Below are positions 29,668 through 37,851 of a stretch of 64,000 nt of DNA, in pieces. The DNA is from Hyphomicrobiales bacterium. GTDB taxonomy: Bacteria > Pseudomonadota > Alphaproteobacteria > Rhizobiales > Rhizobiaceae. The stretch is from NCBI GenBank assembly GCA_002401155.1, contig NVSG01000002.1, positions 531,462 through 595,461 of the forward strand, given 5' to 3'. A program made the position numbers and the translations under genes. Within the stretch, counting starts at the first letter, position 1, and every line of letters begins with the position of its first letter. A model generated the notes under the pieces. The model searched no databases, was not told the DNA's origin, and saw nothing but the letters and a program-made list of their open reading frames with translations.

Positions 29668-29940
29668 ATGGATACATTTCAAGTAAACTGCCACAAGCCG
29701 GACAACGACGATCCTGATCGTCGCCTACAAGGGCTGGGCGGCAAAGGAAAAACTCAGTGGTACCGAGGCATAGACATGCTCATTGAGCTTATTGAATCCG
29801 GAGACAAGTTTTGGACGACGGATGAAAAAGGCAAATCGGTATGGATCGAAGTTCACAGCCGAAACGGTCGAAAGTATTTGAAAACCGAATCTGACGGAAT
29901 CGAGCCAAACAACCTCTTGGCACTCCCTCACTGTCCTTAG
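29668..29940 (+). CDS. DUF3892 domain-containing protein
   Basis: FQVNCHKPDNDDPDRRLQGLGGKGKTQWYRGIDMLIELIESGDKFWT...NGRKYLKTESDGIEPNNLLALPHCP; RBS AGGAGA. Confidence 0.85.
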   Translation: MDTFQVNCHKPDNDDPDRRLQGLGGKGKTQWYRGIDMLIELIESGDKFWTTDEKGKSVWIEVHSRNGRKYLKTESDGIEPNNLLALPHCP

Positions 29941-30073
29941 AGCCATCGGGAGCGCAGGGGGTATCTTTTGCGCTTCCATCTTTTGGCTTTGGAGGGGTTT
30001 TAAGCATCCGCTTTAAAACCTCATCACCTTTTTCTTGATCTAACTCTTTTTTGGTATGTGAAGCATGTAATCG

Positions 30074-30096
30074 GGAAAATATTCCTAAAATAGGAA
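30074..30096. promoter_or_regulatory. GGAA/TTCC half-site array upstream of the GTA promoter
   Basis: GGAAAATATTCCTAAAATAGGAA, containing GGAA-AATA-TTCC and TTCCTA-aaa-TAGGAA. Confidence 0.45.
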
Positions 30097-30104
30097 AATA
30101 ATCA

Positions 30105-30133
30105 TTGACACCGAACCGGTGTTCGGCTATACA
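30105..30133 (+). promoter_or_regulatory. Candidate GTA cluster promoter with palindromic spacer
   Basis: TTGACA (30105-30110) N17 TATACA (30128-30133); spacer is CCGAAC-CGGT-GTTCGG plus C. Confidence 0.6.
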
Positions 30134-30155
30134 TATGTCATGGTTAGAGAAGTGC

Positions 30156-30183
30156 GGGAAAACATCACGGTGTTTTCCTTTTT
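30156..30183 (+). terminator. Terminator-like hairpin in the GTA leader
   Basis: GGAAAACA-tcacgg-TGTTTTCC followed by TTTTT, between the promoter and the first GTA gene. Confidence 0.55.
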
Positions 30184-30220
30184 GTGTTTCTGGCCCTCTC
30201 AAAATGAAATTATTGAATTT

Positions 30221-30670
30221 ATGTACACTGCTAAAATTCGCTGGGCGGCGGCTCGACGTATTGTTGAATTGTGCCCGGGTGCGGTTGGTTATCTTGACCG
30301 TCTTATGAATTTAAAGCCGGGCAAGGTCTTTGAACGAGCCTCTCTGGAAAATTGGAATTTGCAGAAAGCGCCAGATAATGCGGATGGCGTTTCCCCCAAC
30401 AATCTGGCGCAAACATTTGTCAGCCTGATCGGCATCGCCCGGCAGGAAATTACGGAATTTGAACGTCCTCAAAAATCGGATGGCCCCTCGGACGGGCGCA
30501 TTCGCTCGCTGGCGACACTGGTGAAAACATTACAAGGGCTGGAAGAGATGCAAAAACGCATGGAAAAGGCGGCGGATGACAAAGTTGTCGACAGCGAAGA
30601 TATATTGGAAATCCACCGACGACTTGCTCGAAAAATTAAAAAAGTTATCCAGCGCGAGAAAAATAACTGA
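30221..30670 (+). CDS. GTA gp1 position; candidate small terminase subunit
   Basis: MYTAKIRWAAARRIVELCPGAVGYLDRLMNLKPGKVFERASLENWNL...RIRSLATLVKTLQGLEEMQKRME; immediately upstream of and overlapping the large terminase. Confidence 0.5.
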   Translation: MYTAKIRWAAARRIVELCPGAVGYLDRLMNLKPGKVFERASLENWNLQKAPDNADGVSPNNLAQTFVSLIGIARQEITEFERPQKSDGPSDGRIRSLATLVKTLQGLEEMQKRMEKAADDKVVDSEDILEIHRRLARKIKKVIQREKNN

Positions 30671-31937
30671 GTTTATTGGTTCGCTGGAAATCGACGATTT
30701 GCAATGGCTCGACAGGGCTTGGCATCTACAGGCACGAAGAAACCAGCGCCCCGAATTGAGCGATTGGCGCACATGGCTTTTACTCGGCGGCAGGGGATCG
30801 GGCAAGACCCGAACCGGCGCTGAATGGATCAAGGCGATTGTGGCAGGCAATAAATTATTTCCCGGCGATGGAGCCGGGCGTATTGCTCTTGTTGGCGGCT
30901 CATTTGCCGATGTGCGTGATGTAATGATCGAAGGGGAATCCGGCTTGCTGGCCATCCACGACAAAGCGGATAGGCCGAAGTGGTTGAGTTCCAAACGTCA
31001 ACTGGAATGGCCCAATGGCACCATTGGTTATGCATTTTCTTCGGAAGACCCGGAGCAATTGCGTGGCAGCCAATTCGGCGCGGCATGGTGCGATGAATTA
31101 GCCAAGTGGCCCTATCTGGATGCCACATGGAACATGCTGCAATTTTGCTTGAGGTTGGGTTCCAACCCGAGGCAGGTCGTGACCACCACGCCGCGCGCGC
31201 TGGAGATGTTGAAGAAACTGATCGCCGATCCTTCGACTGTGATTTCGCGGTCGAAAACCATCGACAATCAATCCCATCTGGCACCGGGATTTATCGACTA
31301 TCTGACCTCTCGATATGGAGGCACACGGTTGGGCCGTCAGGAACTGGATGGAGAACTGATCGAAGACCGCGACGATGCATTATGGACGCGCAAAATGATC
31401 GATGATCTGCGTGCCAAAAGACCGGAAGAACTGCAACGCATTGTGGTTGCAGTTGATCCGCCCGCATCGTCTGGCAAGAGTTCTGATGCCTGCGGTATCG
31501 TTGCCGTTGGACGTGATGGTGCTGGTAAATGTTATGTTCTGCGTGATGCAACTATTCAGCAGGCTAGCCCCATTGAGTGGGCAAACCGAGTGGTATCGAC
31601 CTTCCATGAATTGGAGGCCGACGCCATCATCGCGGAGGTCAATCAGGGGGGGGAAATGGTGAAAACCATTCTCCATACGGTCGACCCAACCGTGCCTGTA
31701 AAAACAGTCCATGCCAGCCGTGGAAAATGGCTGCGGGCAGAACCCGTGGCGCTGCTTTATGAACGAGGAACGGTGCATCACGTGGGCGCATTCGCACAAC
31801 TGGAAGACCAAATGTGCGACTTCGGCCCGAACGGATTATCCTCCGGGCGCTCGCCCGACAGGCTCGACGCGCTGGTATGGGCGATAGCCTCGCTGGCCCT
31901 GCAAAACAACAGCAGACCGCGCATTCGAACGGTCTGA
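30576..31937 (+). CDS. GTA gp2, terminase large subunit
   Basis: DWRTWLLLGGRGSGKTRTGAEWIKAIV...GSQFGAAWCDELAKWPYLDATWNMLQFCLRLG...VAVDPPASSGKSSDACGIVAVGRD. Start uncertain. Confidence 0.92.
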   Translation: MTKLSTAKIYWKSTDDLLEKLKKLSSARKITEFIGSLEIDDLQWLDRAWHLQARRNQRPELSDWRTWLLLGGRGSGKTRTGAEWIKAIVAGNKLFPGDGAGRIALVGGSFADVRDVMIEGESGLLAIHDKADRPKWLSSKRQLEWPNGTIGYAFSSEDPEQLRGSQFGAAWCDELAKWPYLDATWNMLQFCLRLGSNPRQVVTTTPRALEMLKKLIADPSTVISRSKTIDNQSHLAPGFIDYLTSRYGGTRLGRQELDGELIEDRDDALWTRKMIDDLRAKRPEELQRIVVAVDPPASSGKSSDACGIVAVGRDGAGKCYVLRDATIQQASPIEWANRVVSTFHELEADAIIAEVNQGGEMVKTILHTVDPTVPVKTVHASRGKWLRAEPVALLYERGTVHHVGAFAQLEDQMCDFGPNGLSSGRSPDRLDALVWAIASLALQNNSRPRIRTV

Positions 31938-31980
31938 TTTAACTGACTACATCTGATTTCTAACAAGTCTGGATTGGTAT

Positions 31981-33153
31981 ATGAACCGCCTGCTCCAATG
32001 GCTGACACCGTCTGCCAGCAAGCCCGCTCCGCTCGAGCGCAAGAATTATCTGAATTCGATGATCGCCTTTGAAAATGGTACCAGTGCAAACTGGTCGTCC
32101 TCGGACCCCGGGCGTCTTTCGCGAGAAGGATTCTTGAAAAATCCGATTGTCTATCGTTGTATCAGAATGATCGGGGATGCAGGCGCTTCCATTCCTTGGC
32201 AATTGGTTGAGGAAGGTGAAAAACTGGACCAGCATCCAATGCTGGAATTGCTATCAAAACCAAATATGCGGCAATCGGGTTCTGCTTTCATCGAGAAAAT
32301 ATATGGTCATCTTCTGGTCTTCGGTAATGCCTATTTGCATGTAGCAATGCTGGATGGAACGCCGCGTGAACTTCATGCACTGGCACCGGACTGTGTGAAG
32401 GTAATTGCCGGGACGGATGGTTATCCGGCCGCATACGAATATCAGGCAGGGCGCACCAAACAACGCTTTAATGTGGAAGATGATGAGCGACCAATTCTGC
32501 ATCTCGCTCTGGCTAATCCGGTTGACGAAATTTTCGGCCATTCTCCTTTGGCTGCAGCTCACATGGCGTTGGATATTCATAATGCCGCCAGCACATGGAA
32601 CAAGTCATTGCTTGATAATTCTGCGCGTCCTTCCGGCGCACTGATCTATTCGAGCGGTGCAGGTGACAATCTGACCGACGAACAATTTACCCGTCTGAAG
32701 CAAGAGTTGGAAGAAGGTTATGGTGGTGCAATTCGTGCTGGTCGTCCGATGGTTCTGGAAGGCGGGTTGGACTGGAAAGCTATGGGTTACAGCCCGCGTG
32801 ATATGGACTTTATGCAAGCGAAGAATGGAGCGTCGCGCGACATCGCACTGGCCTTCGGCATCCCGCCAATGCTGCTTGGAATTCCCGGTGACAATACCTA
32901 TTCGAACTATAAAGAAGCCAATCGAGCTTTCTGGACGCAAACTGTTTTGCCATTGGTAAAACGCACTGCTGCATCGCTCGGAAACTGGCTTGGTCCGCAA
33001 TTTGGCGACAACATCAAACTGGAATTCAACCGCGAAACCGTCGAAGCCATTGCTCCCGATATGGAGAAGCAATGGGCAAGAATTGGCAGCGCGGAATTCT
33101 TAACCGATAACGAAAAACGCGAAGCACTTGGCTATGGCCCGATTGATGATTGA
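31981..33153 (+). CDS. GTA gp3, HK97-family portal protein
   Basis: VYRCIRMIGDAGASIPWQLVEEGEKLDQHPMLELLSKPN...FGNAYLHVAML...AFGIPPMLLGIPGDNTYSNYKEANRAFW. Confidence 0.93.
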   Translation: MNRLLQWLTPSASKPAPLERKNYLNSMIAFENGTSANWSSSDPGRLSREGFLKNPIVYRCIRMIGDAGASIPWQLVEEGEKLDQHPMLELLSKPNMRQSGSAFIEKIYGHLLVFGNAYLHVAMLDGTPRELHALAPDCVKVIAGTDGYPAAYEYQAGRTKQRFNVEDDERPILHLALANPVDEIFGHSPLAAAHMALDIHNAASTWNKSLLDNSARPSGALIYSSGAGDNLTDEQFTRLKQELEEGYGGAIRAGRPMVLEGGLDWKAMGYSPRDMDFMQAKNGASRDIALAFGIPPMLLGIPGDNTYSNYKEANRAFWTQTVLPLVKRTAASLGNWLGPQFGDNIKLEFNRETVEAIAPDMEKQWARIGSAEFLTDNEKREALGYGPIDD

Positions 33154-33472
33154 TCCCGTACATGATTTGCCGGAAACCGCATGGATATTGTTTGCAAAAG
33201 CAATTGGCGCAGTGGCTGGGTCGGCGATTTCTATCGCCTATATTCTACCAAAAGGTCGGCGTGAAGCAGCGCTGAGGTTCTTGACCGGCGTAGTGATCGG
33301 ACTAATTTTTGGCACCAGTGTCGGTCTGAAACTTGCAACGGAACTGGACCTGTTGGAGCATTTGAGCATCTTTGAAATCTCCCTGACGGGTGCGGCCCTT
33401 GCCAGCCTGTTTGCGTGGTGGGGTCTCGGCATTTTGGCTCGTCTCGGCGAACGCTACAACCTAACCAGATAG
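33146..33472 (+). CDS. GTA gp3.5-like membrane protein (DUF6107-like)
   Basis: Start overlaps the end of gp3; PKGRREAALRFLTGVVIGLIFGTSVGLKLA...LTGAALASLFAWWGLGILAR between portal and protease. Confidence 0.7.
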   Translation: MIDPVHDLPETAWILFAKAIGAVAGSAISIAYILPKGRREAALRFLTGVVIGLIFGTSVGLKLATELDLLEHLSIFEISLTGAALASLFAWWGLGILARLGERYNLTR

Positions 33473-33495
33473 TTATTTTATTGCAGGAGCAATGC

Positions 33496-34185
33496 ATGAA
33501 AAACCATGGCAACCTTATGCTGCGGGAGACGAAGTTTGTCCCGGTCCAATTGAACAAAATACATCTGGATGGCAGCTTCAGCGGCTATGCCAGCGTGTTT
33601 GATGAAGTCGATCTGGGCAATGATATTGTTTTGCCCGGAGCCTTCAAAAATTCACTGAAAAATCGCACGCCATCCGATATCCGCATGTTGTTTCAGCATA
33701 ACCCTGATGAACCGATCGGGGTCTGGAATGAAATCCGCGAAGATCAACGGGGTCTGAAAGTTTCTGGACAAATCACAACCGGAATTTCCAGAGGCGCAGA
33801 GATATTGGAACTGATGCGGGCAGGGGCCATTGATGGTCTTTCCATCGGCTTTAAAACTGTGCGTTCTCGAAAGGACCTCATCCGCAAAATTCGAAAAATT
33901 ATCACTGCAGATTTGTGGGAAATATCGATTGTGACTTTCCCCATGCAATCGGGTGCCCGCATCGACGTGGTGAAATCCAGACACATAAATTCGCGCCCGA
34001 CAATTCGCGAATTTGAAAAGTGGCTCACGCAGGATGCTGGGCTGACACGGCGCGATGCAAGAGCCTTCATTCAAAAAGGCCACGCGCATATGGCAAGCAC
34101 GCGGGACGCTGCTTCGCAAGTGAACCCAAACTTGGCTGACCACATTCGTGCGGCCACCAAAACTATTAATCCAAGGAGCAGATAA
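33496..34185 (+). CDS. GTA gp4, HK97-family prohead protease
   Basis: LDGSFSGYASVFDEVDLGNDIVLPGAFKNSLK...MLFQHNPDEPIGVWNEIREDQRGLKVSGQI...GAIDGLSIGFKTVR. Confidence 0.92.
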   Translation: MKNHGNLMLRETKFVPVQLNKIHLDGSFSGYASVFDEVDLGNDIVLPGAFKNSLKNRTPSDIRMLFQHNPDEPIGVWNEIREDQRGLKVSGQITTGISRGAEILELMRAGAIDGLSIGFKTVRSRKDLIRKIRKIITADLWEISIVTFPMQSGARIDVVKSRHINSRPTIREFEKWLTQDAGLTRRDARAFIQKGHAHMASTRDAASQVNPNLADHIRAATKTINPRSR

Positions 34186-35438
34186 TGAAAAATGAGCAAG
34201 GCCAAATGGCCCCAGAAACAAAAGCAATCGGCGATGATGTCGCCAATGCGTTTGATGAATTCATGCAGGCGTTTGAAGCGTTCAAGGAAAGTAATGATGA
34301 TCGGCTGAGCCAACTGGAATCCGGCAATAGCGCTGATATAGTCACCACTCAGAAAATGAACCGCATTAACCGGTCGCTTGATGAACAAAAAGCGCGCATG
34401 GATGAACTGGCATTGAAAAATCAACGCCCGGCAATCAATGGCTCTCAGCCGCTGACAAATGTTCAGTTCGAACATAAAAACGCCTTTGCCGATTACATTC
34501 GAAGAGGCAATGAAAACGGTCTGCGTCTGTTCGAAGAAAAAGCCATGTCCTATGGTAGCAATCCGGATGGTGGCTATCTGGTGCCCGATGAAACGGCCAC
34601 TGAAATTGGTAAACGTCTGGCCGCAATTTCGCCAATTCGTTCTATCGCTTCAGTGAAGACCATTTCTTCGGCGCTTTATAAAAAGCCGTTCGCCATCACT
34701 GGACCGGCAACTGGCTGGGTTGCAGAAACCGATGCCCGTCCGCAAACCTCAACGGCTACTTTGAGCGAGTTGCAGTTTCCAACCATGGAGCTCTACGCAA
34801 TGCCTGCGGCGACCTCCATGTTGCTTGATGATGCTGCAGTGGATATCGACGCATGGATCGGCGAGGAAGTGGAAACCGTCTTTGCCGAACAGGAAGGAGC
34901 GGCCTTCATCAATGGTGATGGGGTGAACCGGCCCAAGGGCCTGTTGACCAACACAACGGTTGCAGAATCCAGTTGGTCTTGGGGTAAGCTTGGTTACGTC
35001 GTTACTGGCTCAGATGGTGCTTTTCCGGGGTCCGATGCATCCGACATTCTGATTGAAAATATCTATGCATTGAAAGCTGGATATCGTCAGAATGCGAACT
35101 GGGTGATGAACCGAAAAACGCAAGCGGAAATCAGAAAACTCAAAGATGCTGATGGCAATTATCTCTGGCAGGCTCCGGCAGGTGCTGGCGCCAGTGCATC
35201 CTTGATGGGGTTCCCATTGGTGGAAGCTGAAGACATGCCTGATATTGCCAGCGACTCGCTCTCGATTGCCTTTGGTGATTTCCGACGGGGCTATTTGATC
35301 GTGGACCGTTCGGGCGTGCGCGTGTTGCGCGATCCGTATTCCGCAAAACCCTATGTGCTGTTCTACACCACCAAACGTGTTGGCGGCGGAGTGCAGGATT
35401 TTGACGCGATCAAGCTTCTGAAATTCGGCACAGCGTAA
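34185..35438 (+). CDS. GTA gp5, HK97-family major capsid protein
   Basis: NPDGGYLVPDETATEIGKRLAAISPIRSIASVKTIS...EEVETVFAEQEGAAFINGDGVNRPKGLL...SVGVRVLRDPYSAKPYVLFYTTKRVGGGVQDFDAIKLLK (C-terminal capsid motif). Confidence 0.94.
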   Translation: MKNEQGQMAPETKAIGDDVANAFDEFMQAFEAFKESNDDRLSQLESGNSADIVTTQKMNRINRSLDEQKARMDELALKNQRPAINGSQPLTNVQFEHKNAFADYIRRGNENGLRLFEEKAMSYGSNPDGGYLVPDETATEIGKRLAAISPIRSIASVKTISSALYKKPFAITGPATGWVAETDARPQTSTATLSELQFPTMELYAMPAATSMLLDDAAVDIDAWIGEEVETVFAEQEGAAFINGDGVNRPKGLLTNTTVAESSWSWGKLGYVVTGSDGAFPGSDASDILIENIYALKAGYRQNANWVMNRKTQAEIRKLKDADGNYLWQAPAGAGASASLMGFPLVEAEDMPDIASDSLSIAFGDFRRGYLIVDRSGVRVLRDPYSAKPYVLFYTTKRVGGGVQDFDAIKLLKFGTA

Positions 35439-35534
35439 CGGTTTTCCTCCCGAACCGTTTTCCGTGAAAGCGGAAATTGCTGCCGTAGCGGCCTTGTTTT
35501 CTCAAAGTAAAATTTGAGCAGGCGAGGCCGTTTC
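35437..35534 (+). promoter_or_regulatory. Three consecutive hairpins between gp5 and gp6
   Basis: AACGGTT/AACCGTT; TTTCCG-tgaaag-CGGAAA; CGGCCT...CTCAAA-gtaaaa-TTTGAG...AGGCCG then TTTCTATTTG. Confidence 0.65.
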
Positions 35535-35559
35535 TATTTGCATAGATTGGAAATTTTGA

Positions 35560-36117
35560 ATGACGACATCCCTTGTTCAGCCGCCAGCTACAACGCCGGT
35601 TTCGCTTACTCAGGCCAAAACTCACTTGCGCGTAGATACCAGTGCCGAAGATGATTACATTTTGGATTTGATCAGCACCGCAACGACATTTGTGGAGCAG
35701 ACAATTAGCCGAAAACTCATCACCCAGACCTGGCGACAATATGTGGAAAAAATTGGTTCCGAGCGAACGGTTCTCTTGGAAATAAGGCCTCCCCAATCGA
35801 TTGTGGAAGTTACCGCTTATGATGAAGCAGGTACACCAACGGTGTTGAATGTGCAGGACTATTCGCTCAATCAATATGCTTCACCGCCAACGGTTACGCT
35901 CAATATTACTGCATCAACCGCGATGGTTGAACTCGATGTGATTGCAGGCTTTGGTGACACCGGCGCCGATGTGCCGGGAACTTTGCTAAGAGCAATTTTA
36001 GTGCTGGTGGGTCATTGGTATGAATTTCGCGGTGCAATCGATGTAGCCGAACAACCCGCTTCAATTCCTTCCGGATTCCAGATCCTGTTGGCACCCTATA
36101 TGGAGCCGAAAATCTGA
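35560..36117 (+). CDS. GTA gp6, head-tail connector
   Basis: VSLTQAKTHLRVDTSAEDDYILDLISTATTFVEQTISRKLITQTW...ILVLVGHWYEFRGAI. Confidence 0.9.
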   Translation: MTTSLVQPPATTPVSLTQAKTHLRVDTSAEDDYILDLISTATTFVEQTISRKLITQTWRQYVEKIGSERTVLLEIRPPQSIVEVTAYDEAGTPTVLNVQDYSLNQYASPPTVTLNITASTAMVELDVIAGFGDTGADVPGTLLRAILVLVGHWYEFRGAIDVAEQPASIPSGFQILLAPYMEPKI

Positions 36118-36452
36118 TGGTAAAACCAATCATTCAATCCGGTTCATTTCGCCGAAGGGTAACATTGCAGGAAGAAACCGAAACGCCGGACGGGTGTGGC
36201 GGTTTCACCACCGGTTGGGTTTCCGTATCCGATATCTGGGCGCAAATCACGCCGGTGGGAAGTGCCTCAATTTCGAGGGCAGACAACGTGGATCAGGAAG
36301 TCACCCACACGGTGATGGTTCGAAAAACAGGCAACTTGCAGCAAGGAATGCGCTTGTTATTTGGCAGCAGAATTTTCCTGATTAACTCGGTTTATGACCC
36401 GGATGAAACCGGCAGATACACCCAATGCGATGTACGCGAGCAAAGTTCATAA
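36117..36452 (+). CDS. GTA gp7, head-tail adaptor / head closure protein
   Basis: FRRRVTLQEETETPDGCGGFTTGWVSVSDIWAQITPVG...VTHTVMVRKTGNLQQGMRLLFGSRIFLINSVYDPDE. Confidence 0.9.
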   Translation: MVKPIIQSGSFRRRVTLQEETETPDGCGGFTTGWVSVSDIWAQITPVGSASISRADNVDQEVTHTVMVRKTGNLQQGMRLLFGSRIFLINSVYDPDETGRYTQCDVREQSS

Positions 36453-36474
36453 GTACTGATGATGGAGAGAGACT

Positions 36475-36879
36475 ATGCATCCCGCAATTGCCCTTCAGGC
36501 CGAAATTTTTACGACGCTGATAGCTTCCACAGATTTGGCTACCGCCCTTGGTGGGGCCTTCATTTATGACGATGTGCCAAATGGCCAAAAACCACCTTAC
36601 ATTATTTTTGGAACCGCCGTTTATTCCAACTGGTCGACCTCGACAGAGGACGGCACCGAGCACACCATTTTACTGGATATCTGGTCAACGGAAAATGGCA
36701 GAAAGCAGGTGTTGGAAATTTCCCAACACATCGTGGAGGCGCTCGATGCACTACCGAAAATTATCTCCGGCCATCACCTGATCAACATGACAAATGAGAG
36801 TCTTGAGGTCTCACACAATGCGCAAAGCGGTTACTTCCACGGCACGTTGAATTACCGCGCCATCACCGAACCTGCATAA
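36475..36879 (+). CDS. GTA gp8, DUF3168 tail completion protein
   Basis: ALQAEIFTTLIASTDLATALGGAFIYDDVPNGQKPPYIIFGTAVYSNWSTSTEDGTEHTILLDIWS. Confidence 0.9.
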   Translation: MHPAIALQAEIFTTLIASTDLATALGGAFIYDDVPNGQKPPYIIFGTAVYSNWSTSTEDGTEHTILLDIWSTENGRKQVLEISQHIVEALDALPKIISGHHLINMTNESLEVSHNAQSGYFHGTLNYRAITEPA

Positions 36880-36896
36880 ATTAGAGGAAAGAAATC

Positions 36897-37310
36897 ATGG
36901 CCGCCCAAAAAGGCAAAGACCTGTTGTTGAAAATTGATGTCGATAATGTCGGCAGCTTTGAAACCGTCGCAGGCATTCGCTCGCGCCAATTATCGTTCAA
37001 TGCAGAAACGGTGGATGCCACCGATTCAGAATCCGCCGGTCGCTGGCGTGAATTGCTCGGTGGCGCAGGATTACGCAGCGCGTCTCTATCGGGCGTCGGC
37101 ATCTTCAAAGATGCTTCGTCGGATGAAAAAATACGTCACCAATTTTTCGATGGATTGATCAGCCCATGGCAAATCGTAATCCCGAATTTCGGCGTGATGG
37201 AAGGATTGTTCCAGATCACGGCAATCGAATATTCCGGCGAACATAGCGGCGAAGTTGCATTTGAGATCGCCCTGCAGTCAGCCGGGCAAATCGCATTCAC
37301 GGGGGCCTGA
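36897..37310 (+). CDS. GTA gp9, TP901-1 family major tail protein
   Basis: MAAQKGKDLLLKIDVDNVGSFETVAGIRSRQLSFNAETVDATDSESAGRWRELLGGAGLRSASLSGVGIF. Confidence 0.93.
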   Translation: MAAQKGKDLLLKIDVDNVGSFETVAGIRSRQLSFNAETVDATDSESAGRWRELLGGAGLRSASLSGVGIFKDASSDEKIRHQFFDGLISPWQIVIPNFGVMEGLFQITAIEYSGEHSGEVAFEIALQSAGQIAFTGA

Positions 37311-37312
37311 AT

Positions 37313-37681
37313 ATGGTCAACAAATTACGCGGTGAAATTGCTGCCAGTCTCGATGGAAAGCCGTGGACCTTGTGTCTTACTCTTGGCGCTTTGGCCGAGT
37401 TGGAAGAGCAACTTGAAGCGGATGATTTGTCATCATTGGCAGCGAAATTTACCAGCGGAAAACTATCCGCAAAGCATTTGCTGGCGATCATCGGAGCGGG
37501 TCTGCGCGGTGGCGGTCACAATGTGAACGATAGCGAGGTCGCAGAAATGCGAGTTGAGGGTGGCATTACCGGCTATGCGCGGATCGCGGCAGAGCTTTTG
37601 AAAGCGACCTTCAATACGGAGCAACAACCCGCAAACCCGCTGCCGCCGCAGGAAGCCAATCCTTCCCCTGGAAACAGGTGA
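37313..37681 (+). CDS. GTA gp10, gene transfer agent family protein
   Basis: NKLRGEIAASLDGKPWTLCLTLGALAELEEQLEADDLSSLAAKFTSGKLSAKHLLAIIGAGLRGGG. Confidence 0.9.
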   Translation: MVNKLRGEIAASLDGKPWTLCLTLGALAELEEQLEADDLSSLAAKFTSGKLSAKHLLAIIGAGLRGGGHNVNDSEVAEMRVEGGITGYARIAAELLKATFNTEQQPANPLPPQEANPSPGNR

Positions 37682-37839
37682 TGGCTTATGGCCTCGGTTA
37701 CCTGCGGCTAAATCCGACCAGCTTTTGGCAACTGTCATTGCAGGAATTTCATGCAGCCGTTTCATACGATTCATCCACACGTGGTTTGATGTCTTCATCC
37801 GCGTTGGAAGAATTGATGCACCATTATCCCGATAATTGA
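37681..37839 (+). CDS. GTA gp10.1, tail assembly chaperone (52 aa)
   Basis: MAYGLGYLRLNPTSFWQLSLQEFHAAVSYDSSTRGLMSSSALEELMHHYPDN; starts on the gp10 stop (TGATG); not in the ORF track. Confidence 0.85.
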   Translation: MAYGLGYLRLNPTSFWQLSLQEFHAAVSYDSSTRGLMSSSALEELMHHYPDN

Positions 37840-37851
37840 GCGGAATTTCTT

